The notes: generated by a model not told the origin, from the sequence alone. Shown: positions 34,279-42,865, counted from the stretch's first letter. The stretch is 53,975 nucleotides of DNA from DASSFZ01 sp035283185 (GCA_035283185.1 DATEUJ010000005.1:1-53975), one strand, 5' to 3'. Translations and numbers: made by a program.

Positions 34279-35697
34279 ATGGGCAAAGACAAACAGATCC
34301 AATACGAGCCGGTCGACGCATCTCCCGCGAAGTCGTTCTTCGTAACGATGTTTACGCGAGACATCAGACTGGAAGAAGCCATCCTCGACCTGCTGGACAA
34401 CTGCGTAGATGGAATATTGCGCAGCAAGAAACGAAACAGCGGGAAGAAGCCTTACGAGGGGTTCAAGGCGGAGATCGTATTCAAGAAGGACTCGTTCATG
34501 ATCTCCGACAATTGCGGCGGGATTCCCTGGAGCTTGCACGATTATGCCTTCAGGTTGGGGCGAGCTAAGAATCGTCCTGCAGACGAGCCCGGGACAGTCG
34601 GCGTATATGGCATCGGAATGAAGCGCGCCATATTTAAAATGGGCGCGGACTGCCTCATTTGGACCAAGAACGGAGAACACGAGTACGATGTCCACATTAC
34701 GCCCAAGTGGATTGCCGATGAGGAGAATTGGAACATCCCCGTTTCACCCGCCAAGAAGTCGATGCAGGAGGATGGAACGACCATAATCATCGAGAACCTT
34801 TATCCAGGCATCAACGCGCGCTTCAGCAGCGACGCCGAAGACTTCGAGAGCGAACTGCGGCGCATGGTAGCGACTCATTACGCTTTCATTATCGACAAGG
34901 GGTTCGAAGTAAGCATCAACAAAAAAGCGGTTACACCGCGACCCGTTAAGCTCATTTTCGCCGCGGGAGACGGAAAGGCCAAGAGAATACGACCGTTTAT
35001 TTTTAAGACTCGAACCGACGACGGCGTCGACGTGTTCTTGGCGGTGGGTTTCACGCGGCCGATGCCCACCGAAGAAGAAATAGCTACTGAGCCGGAGGAA
35101 GTTCGATACTCATCGATAGATGCCGGCTGGACGGTCCTCTGCAACGATAGGGCCGTGCTGTATTGTGACCGCAGCGAGTTGACTGGGTGGGGAGAAGCGG
35201 GCGTTCCGCGCTATCACACCCAGTTCATAGGCATTTCGGGTATCGTGGAGTTCAGGTGCGACGACGCGTCGAAGCTCCCCACTACAACTACCAAGCGCGG
35301 CATCGATGCAGCTTCGCCTCTTTATCTGCAGATCAAGAATAAGATGCGCGAGGGCATGCGGGTGTTCATCGATTACACGAACGAATGGAAAGGCCGCGTA
35401 GAAGAGGCCAAAAAGCATATTGAAGAGGAAAAGGCCATCCCGTTCGATGAAGTCAAGGTTGCGGCTGGCAAGTTGACGTTACGCTCGACGACCAAGACTA
35501 TTCCCAAAGGCAATCAGTACAAGCCCGAGCTTCCGTCGCCCAAGAAGCTGGAACCGAGGAAGCGGCGCATTTCATTCGTGAAGGACGTGAAAGAGATCGA
35601 ATCCGTCGCAGAGCATCTATTCGACGACAAGGATGCAGATCCGTCTTCGGTGGGCGAGAGGTGCTTCGATCTGATACTTAAGGAGGCCCGGAGATGA
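34279..35697 (+). CDS. GHKL (MORC/Hsp90-like) ATPase of a restriction-type island
   Basis: The 472-residue protein has a GHKL ATP-binding domain: N box EAILDLLDNCVDG (Glu and Asn), G1 ISDNCGGI and G2 VGVYGIGMKRAIFKMG. A following S5-like domain and a charged helical C-terminus resemble MutL/MORC-type proteins. Such ATPases occur in described bacterial restriction-modification operons and may act as ATP-gated DNA clamps. It starts 11 bp after the methylase gene, and its stop overlaps the next start by four bases. Confidence 0.8.
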   Translation: MGKDKQIQYEPVDASPAKSFFVTMFTRDIRLEEAILDLLDNCVDGILRSKKRNSGKKPYEGFKAEIVFKKDSFMISDNCGGIPWSLHDYAFRLGRAKNRPADEPGTVGVYGIGMKRAIFKMGADCLIWTKNGEHEYDVHITPKWIADEENWNIPVSPAKKSMQEDGTTIIIENLYPGINARFSSDAEDFESELRRMVATHYAFIIDKGFEVSINKKAVTPRPVKLIFAAGDGKAKRIRPFIFKTRTDDGVDVFLAVGFTRPMPTEEEIATEPEEVRYSSIDAGWTVLCNDRAVLYCDRSELTGWGEAGVPRYHTQFIGISGIVEFRCDDASKLPTTTTKRGIDAASPLYLQIKNKMREGMRVFIDYTNEWKGRVEEAKKHIEEEKAIPFDEVKVAAGKLTLRSTTKTIPKGNQYKPELPSPKKLEPRKRRISFVKDVKEIESVAEHLFDDKDADPSSVGERCFDLILKEARR

Positions 35698-36659
35698 GAC
35701 ATTCTGCGTATCAGCTGCGTCCGAACAAGGCTGTGGATCGCCTCTTTCTCATTGAGGCGATCAGACGTTTGGACAGATTGGCAAGACTTAGAGAATATAC
35801 CTATTACGGCCTCGGCGGGCCTTATCTGGAGGATTTCCGCCTTCTCTATGAACTGTACCCCGAGATCAAGATGGTGTCCATTGAGGAGGACGCGGATACT
35901 GTGAAACGTCAGGAATTCCACTTGCCCTGCGCGGTTGAGACCCTTACTTTGGAGAAAGCAAAATTCAAATCCTATTTGGCGCACTACGAACCGAATGACA
36001 AAAAGAGCATCTTTTGGCTTGACTATACTGGCCTTAGTTACGGCAATTTCGAGGACTTGATGGTATTGCTCGGCAAGGTATCGGAGAAAAGCATGGTCAA
36101 GATAACCCTGCGCGCCCAACCGAGCGACTTTATTGACCAACAGAACGAATCGCTTGGCAGTCGTGCGGAAAGGTTCAGGCGGCAGTTCGGGGCGCTCATG
36201 CCCGACTCGGCGGCCGACCCCCCGCGCGACTTCTGGGATTTCGCATGTCTACTTCAAGACATGGTGCAGGTGGCTGCTCAAAAAGCGCTACCGGGCGCAG
36301 TGCCGTTGATGTTCCAGCCAGTTTCCTCTTTCTATTATTCCGACGGAACGGGGATATTCACGCTGACCGGGGTAGTCTGCCGACGGGACGCGGCGGCTGA
36401 GACCAAGAAGGCGTTTGAAGACCTGCACTTCTGCAATCTCACTTGGGCAAAGCCGAAACATATTGACGTTCCCGTTCTGAGCACCAAGGAACGGCTACAT
36501 CTTCAGAATCTCCTTCCTTGCAGTTCCAGCGCAGGCAGGACTCTTCGCGAGGCTTTGGGGTATCTCATTGACAAGGACAGGGAGAGTACGGAGGCCAAGT
36601 TGAAGCAATACGCGGACTTCCACCGGTACTATCCCTACTTCATGAGGGCCGTGCCGTAA
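35694..36659 (+). CDS. Island protein of unknown function, possibly Rossmann-like
   Basis: The 321-residue soluble protein begins HSAYQLRPNKAVDR and contains TYYGLGGPYLEDFRLLYE, MVSIEEDADTVKRQ and IFWLDYTGLSYGNFEDL. The order of a glycine-rich turn, an acidic strand end (SIEED) and a later LDY strand resembles a methyltransferase-like Rossmann fold, but no classical SAM motif is clear. Its ATG lies inside the ATPase stop region (ATGA), so the two are translationally coupled. It is a core part of this island and the most novel of the four proteins. Confidence 0.6.
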   Translation: MRHSAYQLRPNKAVDRLFLIEAIRRLDRLARLREYTYYGLGGPYLEDFRLLYELYPEIKMVSIEEDADTVKRQEFHLPCAVETLTLEKAKFKSYLAHYEPNDKKSIFWLDYTGLSYGNFEDLMVLLGKVSEKSMVKITLRAQPSDFIDQQNESLGSRAERFRRQFGALMPDSAADPPRDFWDFACLLQDMVQVAAQKALPGAVPLMFQPVSSFYYSDGTGIFTLTGVVCRRDAAAETKKAFEDLHFCNLTWAKPKHIDVPVLSTKERLHLQNLLPCSSSAGRTLREALGYLIDKDRESTEAKLKQYADFHRYYPYFMRAVP

Positions 36660-36865
36660 GCGGCGGGAAGACGGAGGCGGAGCTCGCTCGGCGCATGCCC
36701 ACGCTGAACTGGACGGCAAGGAGGCGATGGAGAGCCAATACAAGAAGGCGCCGCTCCGGCTCCTCATGTGCAGCGCGAAGATATTCGCTGCGAAGAGCCG
36801 GTCTTCGATTGAGGCCGCTTTTGGGCGCTGATTTGAAAAGGTGAAAGCGAGCAGAGGAGAAACCG

Positions 36866-37327
36866 TTGACCGATACGGTGGACAAAGCAACAAGATCGCG
36901 CTACATGGCCGCAGTGAAATCGCGCGGGAATCTCTCTACGGAAGCGAGAATGGTCCGTCTCTTACGCGAGAACAGCCTTTCGGGATGGCGGCGGCATTTC
37001 CCTTTGCCGGGCACTCCGGATTTCTGCTGGCCAAAGAAGAAGGCAGCCTTGTTCGTGGATGGGTGCTTCTGGCACGGCTGTCCGCATTGCTACCAGATTC
37101 CCAAAAGCAACGTGCGTTATTGGAAGGAGAAGGTTGCAGGTAACAAGAGGCGAGATCGTCGCGTGAATTCCGCTCTACGCACAAAGGGATGGACTGTCAT
37201 ACGGATTTGGGAATGCCAGCTTACCAAGAAACCCGGCCGATGCGTGGCCAGGATCAAGAAGGCGGTCAAGGAAGGCCAACGGACGGCTTGGAAGTCCGTA
37301 AGTGGCCGAGGGGGTTCACGTGAGTAG
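36866..37327 (+). CDS. vsr: Vsr-like (very short patch repair type) endonuclease
   Basis: The 153-residue protein has the Vsr fold signatures: RSRYMAAVKSRGNLSTEARM, LPGTPDFCW with the metal-binding Asp, FVDGCFWHGCPHCY with Zn-site and catalytic histidine/cysteine residues, and VIRIWECQL. Vsr proteins nick at T:G mismatches arising from 5-methylcytosine deamination; relatives in such islands may instead be restriction nucleases. TTG 36866 is chosen because AGAGGAGA lies five bases upstream and the family start follows directly. The 206 bases before it carry no supported gene. Confidence 0.88.
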   Translation: MTDTVDKATRSRYMAAVKSRGNLSTEARMVRLLRENSLSGWRRHFPLPGTPDFCWPKKKAALFVDGCFWHGCPHCYQIPKSNVRYWKEKVAGNKRRDRRVNSALRTKGWTVIRIWECQLTKKPGRCVARIKKAVKEGQRTAWKSVSGRGGSRE

Positions 37328-37505
37328 AGCATCCGTCTAACTCGTCAAACTGTGCGAGAGCTTACCACGAGATGAGAAAACACGCCGATTTCCAGCCAAA
37401 ACGGTAGCACAGAGCCAGTTGCGTAGGTGAGGTTTTGGGGGATAATGGAGGGGTAAGGAGTCGTGTTTGTTTTTCGCTGACTGACATGCTACAAGGGAGC
37501 TCGAA

Positions 37506-38366
37506 ATGGAAAACGAAGAAAGAGAACCTGTCGAGGAGTTTTCCAGAGAGGAACTCGACCGGGCTTTCAGCGAAGCCATTATGGCTGCCGAACACCTTCA
37601 TCGCTCGCTCGCCTCAGCAACCGAGAATGCAGGCTACGCGCGTCAAATCTTGGTCACGTCTCATCCTCGGTATGTCATGCTTTATGAGAAAGCAAAAGAT
37701 GACCCCTCCTTTTATCCCATCGTGGCCAGTGGTCTAAACTTCATCAAGAGTATCACTGGCGAACTCAACCAATTATCAGGTCTTGTCAACGATGTTCAAG
37801 TCTACCTAGAACCTGTCGCGTTTTCTACTGGCAGCTTTGGTGGCTCAGTAGATGCCGCTTTCGCGCTAAGCAGGATTCATGATGAACCCGCATTTGAGCC
37901 AATTCCCGCTCCCTTGCCACGCAAATCGAGAGAAGAATACTCGTCCCGGCTGAAAGCATTGGATCCTTCCCTGTCACTGAGCTACGATCAGGTGTGGCAG
38001 ACCTACTATGGCACCTCCGCTGACCGGTACCGAGCTTCGCTATTCATGATGCGCCAAGTCTTCGACCACTTCTTCTCCTGTCTCGCCCCGGATGACCTTG
38101 TTCGGCAATCAGAATTCTGGAAACGGAAGCAAGGAGAAAAGCCCGATCAGATATACCGCTCAGAGAGGATCAGGTATGCAGCTCATACTCACGTTAAGCG
38201 TCCGGGGCAGACCAATATCCTCGCTGCGTCCGCAAGGCAGATAAGTGACCTTTATGAGGCGGCGAATGAGGCACATAAGCGCGGAACTTTGGACGAGGCT
38301 AATGCCAACAAGGCTCTTCTCACAATGAATAGTATCTTAAAGGATTGGATCGATGCTCTACCATAA
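37506..38366 (+). CDS. Helical island protein, unknown (possible nuclease/HEPN-like effector)
   Basis: The 286-residue protein is soluble and mostly helical. The second half has the segment YRASLFMMRQVFDHFFSCL, then LAPDDLVRQSEFW, and RIRYAAHTHV, which offers an R-x5-H pattern as in HEPN RNases. It recalls proteins annotated as pPIWI-associated putative nucleases, but I cannot confirm that. ATG 37506 follows AAGGGAG. Codon use is less GC-rich than the core genes, as for the whole island. It stands between the Vsr gene and the cyclase-like gene. Confidence 0.5.
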   Translation: MENEEREPVEEFSREELDRAFSEAIMAAEHLHRSLASATENAGYARQILVTSHPRYVMLYEKAKDDPSFYPIVASGLNFIKSITGELNQLSGLVNDVQVYLEPVAFSTGSFGGSVDAAFALSRIHDEPAFEPIPAPLPRKSREEYSSRLKALDPSLSLSYDQVWQTYYGTSADRYRASLFMMRQVFDHFFSCLAPDDLVRQSEFWKRKQGEKPDQIYRSERIRYAAHTHVKRPGQTNILAASARQISDLYEAANEAHKRGTLDEANANKALLTMNSILKDWIDALP

Positions 38367-38782
38367 GAAGACATCCTCCCTGTGCAACAGCATCCTACCC
38401 AACTCGCTTGAGTCGACTCGCCTAGCTAGTCGAGTGGAAGCTTACATCGCTTGTGAAGCCTACGCAGGATGTAGGAGACTTCGCCTGTTTTGTCATACGG
38501 TTGTATCATGAACGCACCGATCATAAAAACCTAGTAGCATCAGCCCATGATGTCGCCTAAGAAAGATTGTAAGACATCAGACTAGCCATGTTGTCTCTCC
38601 GAATGTGAGGCGAATTTGGATCATTTTTGTACGGTGACCGTTCTGCATTCTTCCATGGGTTGACGGCAGGAACGTGACCTTGGGAGTCTCTTACAGTAAG
38701 TTGCACAAAAAATGATTTGAGGGATAATGGCAGTCGGCGCCTTGTGCCCTCGACCATCCCGCGCTCCCGGAGCACATCGACC
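38367..38782. other. Non-coding interval before the cyclase-like gene
   Basis: No supported gene is seen. Imperfect palindromes such as GTCGACTCG and CTAGCTAG cluster near 38412-38435. The promoter of the cyclase-like gene is at the right end. Confidence 0.4.
38701..38728 (+). promoter_or_regulatory. Promoter of the cyclase-like gene
   Basis: TTGCAC (38701-38706) and GATAAT (38723-38728) are spaced by 16 bp, about 55 bp ahead of the ATG. It implies separate transcription from the upstream helical gene. Confidence 0.4.
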
Positions 38783-40486
38783 ATGCCCATCAGATTCGGG
38801 CTCAACCAAATCGAAAAGATTGACCTCATCGAATTAGTCAGCACAATTTCGGTTGACCGCGTACTGCCGACACAGCCAATGCCGCCTCATCGAACCTTTC
38901 TCTTTGTCGATATGAGTGGATCGACACAAACTCTGCAGCAACTTGGAGCCCAAGATGCTGTATACCGAAACCAGTTCTTCCTTAAGGTCGTTCGCGCAAT
39001 TGCAGAACACAATCACGGAACACTAGTGAACACGGTCGGCGATGAGGGCATACTTGTATTTGAAAACGTTAACAATGCCGTCATTACCGCCGCTGCGATT
39101 CACCAGATACTCTGGACGATCAAACGGGAGATAAATGCTGATGAGTCCAGCCAGCTTCGACGGGCGATCCTTAATTACCATGGGCCACTGGTTGCATTCG
39201 CTGACCAACCGCTGTCCTGCAAAGCAGCCATTGCCACAGGAGAAGCATTGCCTGTCCGCTTCATGCGACAATCAGGAGCCCGGGATGGAGACGACTTCGT
39301 CGGCTATGGGATTAACCTCACTGCCAGGCTCGCCTCGCTGGCCCCTGATGGCTCTACACTCCTAGACCCCGGAGCCCTTCTTGCCGCCCGACAGCTTTTG
39401 TCGCGGGCAGAATACGCGGGTTCCGGTTGGAGAATCATTGGCCAGCGTAAAGTTCTAGTGCGCAATTTTGGACAGATAGCTCTGGGTGACATTTACCACC
39501 ATGCCCAGGGGCAACGCCATACAGTGGAAGATATCGCGAACCGGCCTGACGAAGTCGCATACTTGTTAAGCACTCAATTGTATGATTGGGTTAGGAGAAG
39601 CTATATGTTCACGCCTTCCAGAAGAGAGGAAGTGGTTGCGTCTTTGCAGGAGCGCTTAGACAGCATTGTCAGGTTCGTGCGACAGTCAAGGGAGTTCGCC
39701 TCAGTCATTCCAGAAGAAGTAAGTGCAACCCTCATGATTTGCCACTGGAAAGACATGCTCATCGAGTACCTTAATCAACGGCAGTGGTGGAGCAGACTAA
39801 CGCCCTCAATGCTCAGCTTCAACGGCGATTGGGCCGGGGAGAAGGCCGAAGATTGGGATGAATTCGATGTGTTGATTACGGTAGAGGTAGCTTCCACTGG
39901 TCGTAGCCTTCTACATCTCACACTTTTTGGAACAAGACCTGACAGACGTGCGCCTCCAGACAAGGCCACAACCCTAAATGCTGTTCTCTTGAGATATGAC
40001 CACCCGGTCGTAAGATTCGATTACCCGGTTGCCGGGGATCAACGAGAGCAAGCCCAACGAACCTTGGAATTGTTGCGCGGTATTCGCGCTAGCCAGCCAC
40101 CTGGACGCGAACGACGCCTGGCTATTGAGCGAGTTCTGGACGAATCCGCCTGGAAGTCCACGTTTGGAAGAGAAGTCGTCGAACTCTTGGCGAACAATTA
40201 CACGGTGGACAGTAAGCAGTGGTGGGCCGTTCTTAGCCACTCCGCTCGGGCGCAGTCCAGCTTCCGCTCTTCATTTCGGTTACCAATCTTACAGCCGAAT
40301 GGTGATCAGAGAGCAATCGGTGTTCTCAATGTCGACAGCAAAGAGTCTCCAATCGACGAAGAACGTCCAGATTTGGAAAGCCAGCGGCGGCTTGCTCAAT
40401 TGCTCAGGCCATTCGCCGCTGCTCTCTTCCCACTCGTCGATATGCTAAGGCAACTCGACTGGGCTGAGATCGAACCGCCAAAGTGA
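38783..40486 (+). CDS. Class III nucleotidyl-cyclase-like protein with GAF-like C-terminus
   Basis: Residues 36-245 of this 567-residue protein form a class III cyclase domain. The metal aspartates are in FVDMSGST (D43) and NTVGDEG (D87), and the transition-state pair is in GINLTARLAS (N178, R182). The adenine-selecting Lys of adenylate cyclases (KT.GD) is Asn here (N83), while the partner Asp (D171) is kept, so base choice may differ. A central helical region follows, and a GAF-like end (SSFRLPILQPNG, IGVLNVDSKE). No membrane segment is seen. ATG 38783 has GGAG upstream. Its place in a defence-type island suggests second-messenger signalling. Confidence 0.75.
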   Translation: MPIRFGLNQIEKIDLIELVSTISVDRVLPTQPMPPHRTFLFVDMSGSTQTLQQLGAQDAVYRNQFFLKVVRAIAEHNHGTLVNTVGDEGILVFENVNNAVITAAAIHQILWTIKREINADESSQLRRAILNYHGPLVAFADQPLSCKAAIATGEALPVRFMRQSGARDGDDFVGYGINLTARLASLAPDGSTLLDPGALLAARQLLSRAEYAGSGWRIIGQRKVLVRNFGQIALGDIYHHAQGQRHTVEDIANRPDEVAYLLSTQLYDWVRRSYMFTPSRREEVVASLQERLDSIVRFVRQSREFASVIPEEVSATLMICHWKDMLIEYLNQRQWWSRLTPSMLSFNGDWAGEKAEDWDEFDVLITVEVASTGRSLLHLTLFGTRPDRRAPPDKATTLNAVLLRYDHPVVRFDYPVAGDQREQAQRTLELLRGIRASQPPGRERRLAIERVLDESAWKSTFGREVVELLANNYTVDSKQWWAVLSHSARAQSSFRSSFRLPILQPNGDQRAIGVLNVDSKESPIDEERPDLESQRRLAQLLRPFAAALFPLVDMLRQLDWAEIEPPK

Positions 40487-40783
40487 CGATGAATTTCGGG
40501 CTTTGTTCACCATGATATTGAAGAAATGCTCACTAGCATGTGCAAGCGGACGCAATGCGCACAGATCAATGAAGCAGCTGTTCGGCTCATCGCTTAGGTG
40601 CGCTTGCTAATCTACGGTGCCATCCTGAGAGAAGCGCGCTTGAGCAAGTGCCGTGCTCAATGCATCCGGTTATCCACGATCAACTTCAGCAGCGGATTGA
40701 TGGCTTTGCCCCGCATCACTGAATCACATTTCCCCGAGTTACGCTGGATTCCGTTTTTTTCTTGAGTCACGTTGGACGCGACA
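40487..40783. other. Interval with a minus-strand coding relic
   Basis: On the minus strand about 40657-40760 can be read as an open stretch ending VMRGKAINPLLKLIVDNRMH and a stop. It looks like the end of a real protein but has no start and no recognised family. Nothing else is supported here. Confidence 0.3.
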
Positions 40784-41393
40784 TCATCGAGTACCTAATC
40801 CTCGCTCTTTGAGGGAGACGAAGCGGCCATGACCAATTATCAAATGGTCAAGGAAATCAATGCCGAGTAGCTTTCCCGCGTAACGCTCACGTCCTGGTGA
40901 GGGCGAAGGATCACCGCTAGGATGGTTGTGCGCGACGATGACTGCCGCTGCGTTACGCCGGATCGCTTCACGGAAAACCTCGGATACCCGGATCATTGCG
41001 GTATTGAGACTCCCGCAGATGCTCCTGCTCCAACAAAGTCATCTCTGCCATCAACAGGTTCGCCGCGTCTGCCGGCGCCCTGATTTATGATTGCGTTCCA
41101 AGGACTTCGTGGCTTACTCGACGACTCAACTCGAAGGCTGCTTGAAGTTGCGCATCTTTAGCACTCCCAATACCCGGCAACTCACGCAACTCATCGAGAC
41201 TTAACCGGGCGACGCCAACCAACCCTCCGTACTCTGAGAGCAACGACTTGGCAACCGCCTCTCCCTGTTCGCTTGACGTTCTCATGCCCAAGACCACTGC
41301 CAGAAGCTCGCTTGACGAGAGGGACTGCGGATCGAAGGCGACCGGTCGGTCGCACGGTGTTTGAGGAGTTATGCCTCGCTGCTCTGGACTCAT
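40784..41393 (-). pseudogene. radC: RadC/UPF0758 gene decayed by deletions and a frameshift
   Basis: The N-terminal half (SLSSSELLAVVLGMRTSSEQ, helix-hairpin-helix LRELPGIGSAKDAQLQAAF) and the JAB/MPN C-terminal half (SLNTAMIRVSEVFREAIRR, then VIVAHNHPSGDPSPS and GIDFLDHLIIG) are both recognisable but in different frames. The linking ADAANLLMAEMTLLEQEHLR can be read in between, after a frameshift. About 20 residues before SLNT and about 10 after PSPSP are missing. The gene is not functional. Confidence 0.8.
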
Positions 41394-41728
41394 TATTATC
41401 GTATAGCAAATTGCGGCTACTCTTTCAAGTTGAGGATTGCAATCAGGTGAGGATCGAAGACGGACGTCGCCCAAACAACCTTGTGCGACGTCTCTAGGTT
41501 ACTGCCCCGGCTCAGTTGGAGTTGCAGGTGACGGTGCGTCCAGCCTGGTTGTAGGGCCTTTCGTCATTTTGGGAGTGAAGAATCCCCGCCCCATCGACTA
41601 CGCACCGCTGTGCAGATTCTCTCACGCAGTGCCAATTGCCCTTCGGCGGATTCGCCTGTAAAATATCACCGTCAAAAGCACAACACCCCGCGCTGCGCCC
41701 TACGAGAGGAACAGCCAGCAGACGACCC
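41394..41728. other. Intergenic interval upstream of the hsdR remnant
   Basis: No gene is supported. TTGCCC and TAAAAT with 17-bp spacing (about 41637-41665) form a plausible promoter for the truncated hsdR. GTTACTGCCCC...GGCTCAG near 41503-41520 resembles a degenerate end of the elements at 47359 and 48384. Confidence 0.35.
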
Positions 41729-42097
41729 ATGCCCCTCTCCGAATCCGACACCCGCTCCAAGCTCATCGACCCCGCTATCCACGCTCGTGGCTGGACGGAA
41801 GACCTCATCCGCCGCGAAGAGACGGCCGGCGGCGTCGAAATCGTCGACGGCCGCCCACGCCGCCAGCCCAAAGGCTTCATCGATTACACGCTCCGCGTCA
41901 AAGTCAACGACGAAACCCAACCCGTCGCCGTCGCCCTCATCGAGGCCAAAGGCCGCGAAGTCACTGAGGCGTTGGCGACATTGCGACGGCCTTCCCAGGT
42001 TTGTGCTCTGAGGCGACAGGGAGAAACGCACGTGAGCTCGGCACCCGGGCGGGAGTGGGTGCGGAAAACAGACTTAGAACCAATACGGTTCAAATAG
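41729..42097 (+). pseudogene. hsdR: Type I restriction HsdR, N-terminal fragment
   Basis: The first 75 residues (ESDTRSKLIDPAIHARGW, then RREETAGG and VAVALIEAK) match the start of type I restriction R subunits, with D and E-x-K of the nuclease core visible. After EAKGREV the protein becomes unrelated and ends at residue 122, inside a MITE-like element. R subunits normally exceed 900 residues. This is the 5' end of a deleted system; hsdM and hsdS are not present. Confidence 0.75.
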
Positions 42098-42172
42098 CAC
42101 GCCGGAATCGAGGCTTTAGCCGGAGTTTGACCGCCTAAAGGCTCGACTCCAGTCTTATTTGGAATGGTATTG
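42081..42172. mobile_element. 92-bp MITE-like element, copy 1
   Basis: The ends are CAATAC and GTATTG, extended by an imperfect inverted repeat (CAATACGGTTC against its complement with an AAATA stretch). The interior is a large imperfect hairpin (about 17 of 20 bp) around AGTTTGA. Flanking decamers GACTTAGAAC and GACTTGGGCC agree at 7 of 10 positions, a decayed target duplication. Length and ends match the copy between greA and lysS. Confidence 0.7.
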
Positions 42173-42228
42173 GACTTGGGCCCTGTACGAAGTCCGTGGG
42201 CGGTTGGGCAAGGTGACCTCAGTCTGAC

Positions 42229-42257
42229 TTTACATTTGCCGCGAAAGGCATTATAAT
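42229..42257 (+). promoter_or_regulatory. Strong promoter upstream of greA
   Basis: TTTACA (42229-42234) and TATAAT (42252-42257) with 17-bp spacing make a near-consensus housekeeping promoter. Transcription would begin near 42264. Confidence 0.75.
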
Positions 42258-42263
42258 CTGCTT

Positions 42264-42339
42264 GCTTAAGGGGACTGAGAGGTGGACTCTCAGTCTTCGT
42301 GTGTGTTTGTCAAAACCACGCGCCGACGGCGCGTTTTTT
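42264..42339 (+). ncRNA. greA leader RNA ending in an intrinsic terminator
   Basis: The predicted transcript of about 75 nt has a perfect 9-bp hairpin (GACTGAGAG/CTCTCAGTC, 42273-42295) and ends in a terminator CGCGCC-GAC-GGCGCG followed by six T (42319-42339), 55 bp before greA. This would give either a small RNA or an attenuated greA mRNA. A comparable leader-derived RNA is known for E. coli greA, without any sequence similarity claimed here. Confidence 0.6.
42319..42339 (+). terminator. Intrinsic terminator in the greA leader
   Basis: Six-base-pair GC stem, three-base loop and six T. It can be extended by pairing TCAAAA with TTTTGA. It lies before, not after, greA, so some read-through is required for greA expression unless another promoter exists. 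Confidence 0.8.
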
Positions 42340-42394
42340 GACATAACTACACTAACCCCGAAGTCTAAGCTATATTTCGCCGGGAGTGCCTGCT

Positions 42395-42865
42395 GTGAGC
42401 GAGCAATCAACCTACCTGACTCGTGAAGGGCTTAAGAAGCTGCAAGATGAGCTTGAGTATCTCAAGACGGTCAAGCGCCAGGAGGTGGCCGATCGCCTCC
42501 ACGCGGCCATGGACGAAGGCGATATCGACGAGAACGCCGAGTACGATGAGGCCAAGAACGAACAAGCCTTCGTCGAGGGACGCATCCTCACGCTCGAGAC
42601 GATGCTCAAGAACTACGTCCTGATCGAAGACCACGCCAGGGACAGCGAGGAAGTATCGCTCGGCAGCACGGTCACGGTTGTAGAAGGCGACAACCCCCAG
42701 GAGAAGTACCACATCGTCGGCGCGGCCGAGGCCGATCCCACCAGGGGTCGTATCTCGAACGAATCGCCGTTAGGGCGCGCGCTGCTTGGACGGCGGGTGG
42801 GCGATACGGTGCAGGTCAGCGCGCCGGCCGGCTTGCTCACCTTCCGTATCCTCAAGATAGGGTAA
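42395..42865 (+). CDS. greA: Transcription elongation factor GreA
   Basis: GreA rescues backtracked RNA polymerase by promoting cleavage of the nascent RNA. The 156-residue protein has the N-terminal coiled coil (LTREGLKKLQDELEYLK) with acidic tip DENAEYDEAKNEQ, and the C-terminal FKBP-like domain (SLGSTVTVVEGD, SNESPLGRALLGRRVGDTV). GTG 42395 is preferred because GGAG lies eight bases upstream; GTG 42386 overlaps that site. Its TAA originally abutted the lysS ATG (TAAATG), before a 92-bp insertion. Confidence 0.93.
   Translation: MSEQSTYLTREGLKKLQDELEYLKTVKRQEVADRLHAAMDEGDIDENAEYDEAKNEQAFVEGRILTLETMLKNYVLIEDHARDSEEVSLGSTVTVVEGDNPQEKYHIVGAAEADPTRGRISNESPLGRALLGRRVGDTVQVSAPAGLLTFRILKIG

Noticed and set aside
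38783..40486. Calling this locus a Pycsar system
   Set aside because: The cyclase-like domain alone is not enough. No TIR or membrane effector is adjacent and the protein has extra domains, so only a cyclase-like call is made.
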